From assembly GCA_937905855.1 (NCBI GenBank), contig CALCWU010000186.1, forward strand, positions 1 to 6,352: a stretch of DNA of 6,352 nucleotides, given 5' to 3'. This document shows, piece after piece, positions 6,118 to 6,352 of this stretch. The notes beneath the pieces were generated by a model, which was given only the letters and a program-made list of their open reading frames with translations, was not told where the DNA came from and did not search any database. Numbering within the stretch: position 1 is the first letter of the stretch; each line of letters starts with the position of its first letter. The position numbers and the translations under genes are program-made. The DNA comes from an uncultured Mollicutes bacterium. GTDB lineage: Bacteria > Bacillota_I > Bacilli_A > Acholeplasmatales > Anaeroplasmataceae.

Positions 6118-6126
6118 ATTATTCAT

Positions 6127-6130
6127 CTCC
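6127..6130 (-). promoter_or_regulatory. Shine-Dalgarno of obg, decides the start
   Basis: CGGAGA on the minus strand (core GGAG) sits 9 nt before ATG 6117 and 12 nt before ATG 6114, while the upstream ATG at 6126 follows it with no spacer. This supports a start at 6117 or 6114. Confidence 0.65.
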
Positions 6131-6161
6131 GTTTCTTTGTATAAATTAATAATCTTATTTT

Positions 6162-6167
6162 ATCATA
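6162..6167 (-). promoter_or_regulatory. Possible -10 box for obg
   Basis: TATGAT on the minus strand matches TATAAT at five of six positions and would start transcription about 40 nt before the obg start codon. The best -35 at a 16-nt spacing, TTGCTT, is poor and lies inside the terminator hairpin. Obg may instead be transcribed by read-through. This is a weak call. Confidence 0.2.
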
Positions 6168-6171
6168 TATG

Positions 6172-6199
6172 CATAATAAAAGGAAGCAAAAGCTTCCTT
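6172..6199 (-). terminator. Rho-independent terminator of an upstream minus-strand transcript
   Basis: AAGGAAGC (6180-6187) and GCTTCCTT (6192-6199) form a perfect 8-bp stem with a four-base loop. Read on the minus strand it runs into TTTTATTAT. The plus-strand side is followed by GATTAGTTTT, which is a poorer tail. It probably ends either the putative small RNA at 6180-6320 or a gene outside the window. Confidence 0.65.
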
Positions 6200-6320
6200 G
6201 ATTAGTTTTGGGGGGACCTAGGATAAAATCCTAGGTATAAAAGGGGATTGTGAATTATGAAAAATTCACTGTGTATTTTCATACACATATTTGGGATAGG
6301 GTGGTTCACTTAAGAACCAC
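6180..6320 (-). ncRNA. Candidate structured small RNA with five hairpins and C-rich linkers
   Basis: No convincing ORF covers this stretch. Read on the minus strand it is a chain of perfect stems: 6301-6320 (7 bp), 6270-6287 (7 bp), 6250-6269 (7 bp), 6216-6236 (9 bp, 3-nt loop) and the terminator 6180-6199 (8 bp). The linkers carry CCTATCCC, AATCCCC and CCCCCC; the second and third hairpins abut directly. Exposed C-rich motifs next to hairpins and a terminal U-tailed stem are typical of Gram-positive regulatory RNAs such as RsaE or FsrA. A weak promoter-like stretch (TAATAT about 10 nt before the first stem) lies near the window edge, but the 5' end cannot be fixed here. I do not recognise it as 6S RNA, tmRNA, RNase P or SRP RNA. 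It could instead be the 3' untranslated end of a gene beyond 6352. Confidence 0.4.
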
Positions 6321-6352
6321 ATATATATTACAACATTTTACATTTTATTGCA

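Noticed and set aside
6180..6320. CRISPR array or tandem repeats
   Set aside because: The hairpin arms all differ in sequence and spacing; there is no repeated unit.
6180..6352. tmRNA, 6S RNA, RNase P or SRP RNA
   Set aside because: No tRNA-like CCA end, resume ORF, long rod with central bubble, or conserved P4 or SRP loop motif is visible; the layout is independent small stems.

Overview
The window is AT-rich DNA with strong Gram-positive-type signals: AGGAGG-like ribosome binding sites, a consensus sigma-A promoter and U-tailed hairpin terminators. Together with the protein sequences this suggests a low-GC Bacillota (Firmicutes) or a close relative using the standard code. Tryptophan is TGG wherever I checked it, and the six visible stop codons are TAA or TAG, never TGA. 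I cannot name a genus. Every convincing gene lies on the minus strand, so the window reads biologically from right to left.

Right end (about 6352 to 6127): a non-coding stretch with five short hairpins in a row, joined by C-rich linkers (as read on the minus strand). The last hairpin looks like a rho-independent terminator. This may be a small RNA or a structured 3' end of an upstream transcript, and it is the least explained part of the window. Next comes obg (6117 to 4837), the conserved ribosome-associated GTPase, followed by a strong terminator (4831 to 4779).

Left of that terminator is a fresh promoter (TTGACA, 17-nt spacer, TATAAT) with A-tracts upstream and two palindromes just downstream that look like operators. 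It drives an apparent operon: eda, a kdgK-like kinase, a YhcH/YiaL-family cupin-like protein, a second kdgK, kduI, and a KduD/DhuD/gluconate-5-dehydrogenase-type SDR that runs off the left edge.

The operon encodes the lower pathway for unsaturated uronates released by polysaccharide lyases from pectin or glycosaminoglycans. KduI isomerises 5-keto-4-deoxyuronate to 2,5-diketo-3-deoxygluconate, the SDR reduces it to 2-keto-3-deoxygluconate (KDG), KdgK phosphorylates KDG to KDPG, and Eda splits KDPG into pyruvate and glyceraldehyde-3-phosphate. No lyase, glycosidase, transporter or regulator is in the window, so the starting polymer cannot be told. Two things depart from the textbook set: two diverged KDG-kinase paralogues in one operon, one with an altered NxxE-type motif, and a YhcH-family protein of unknown role between them.
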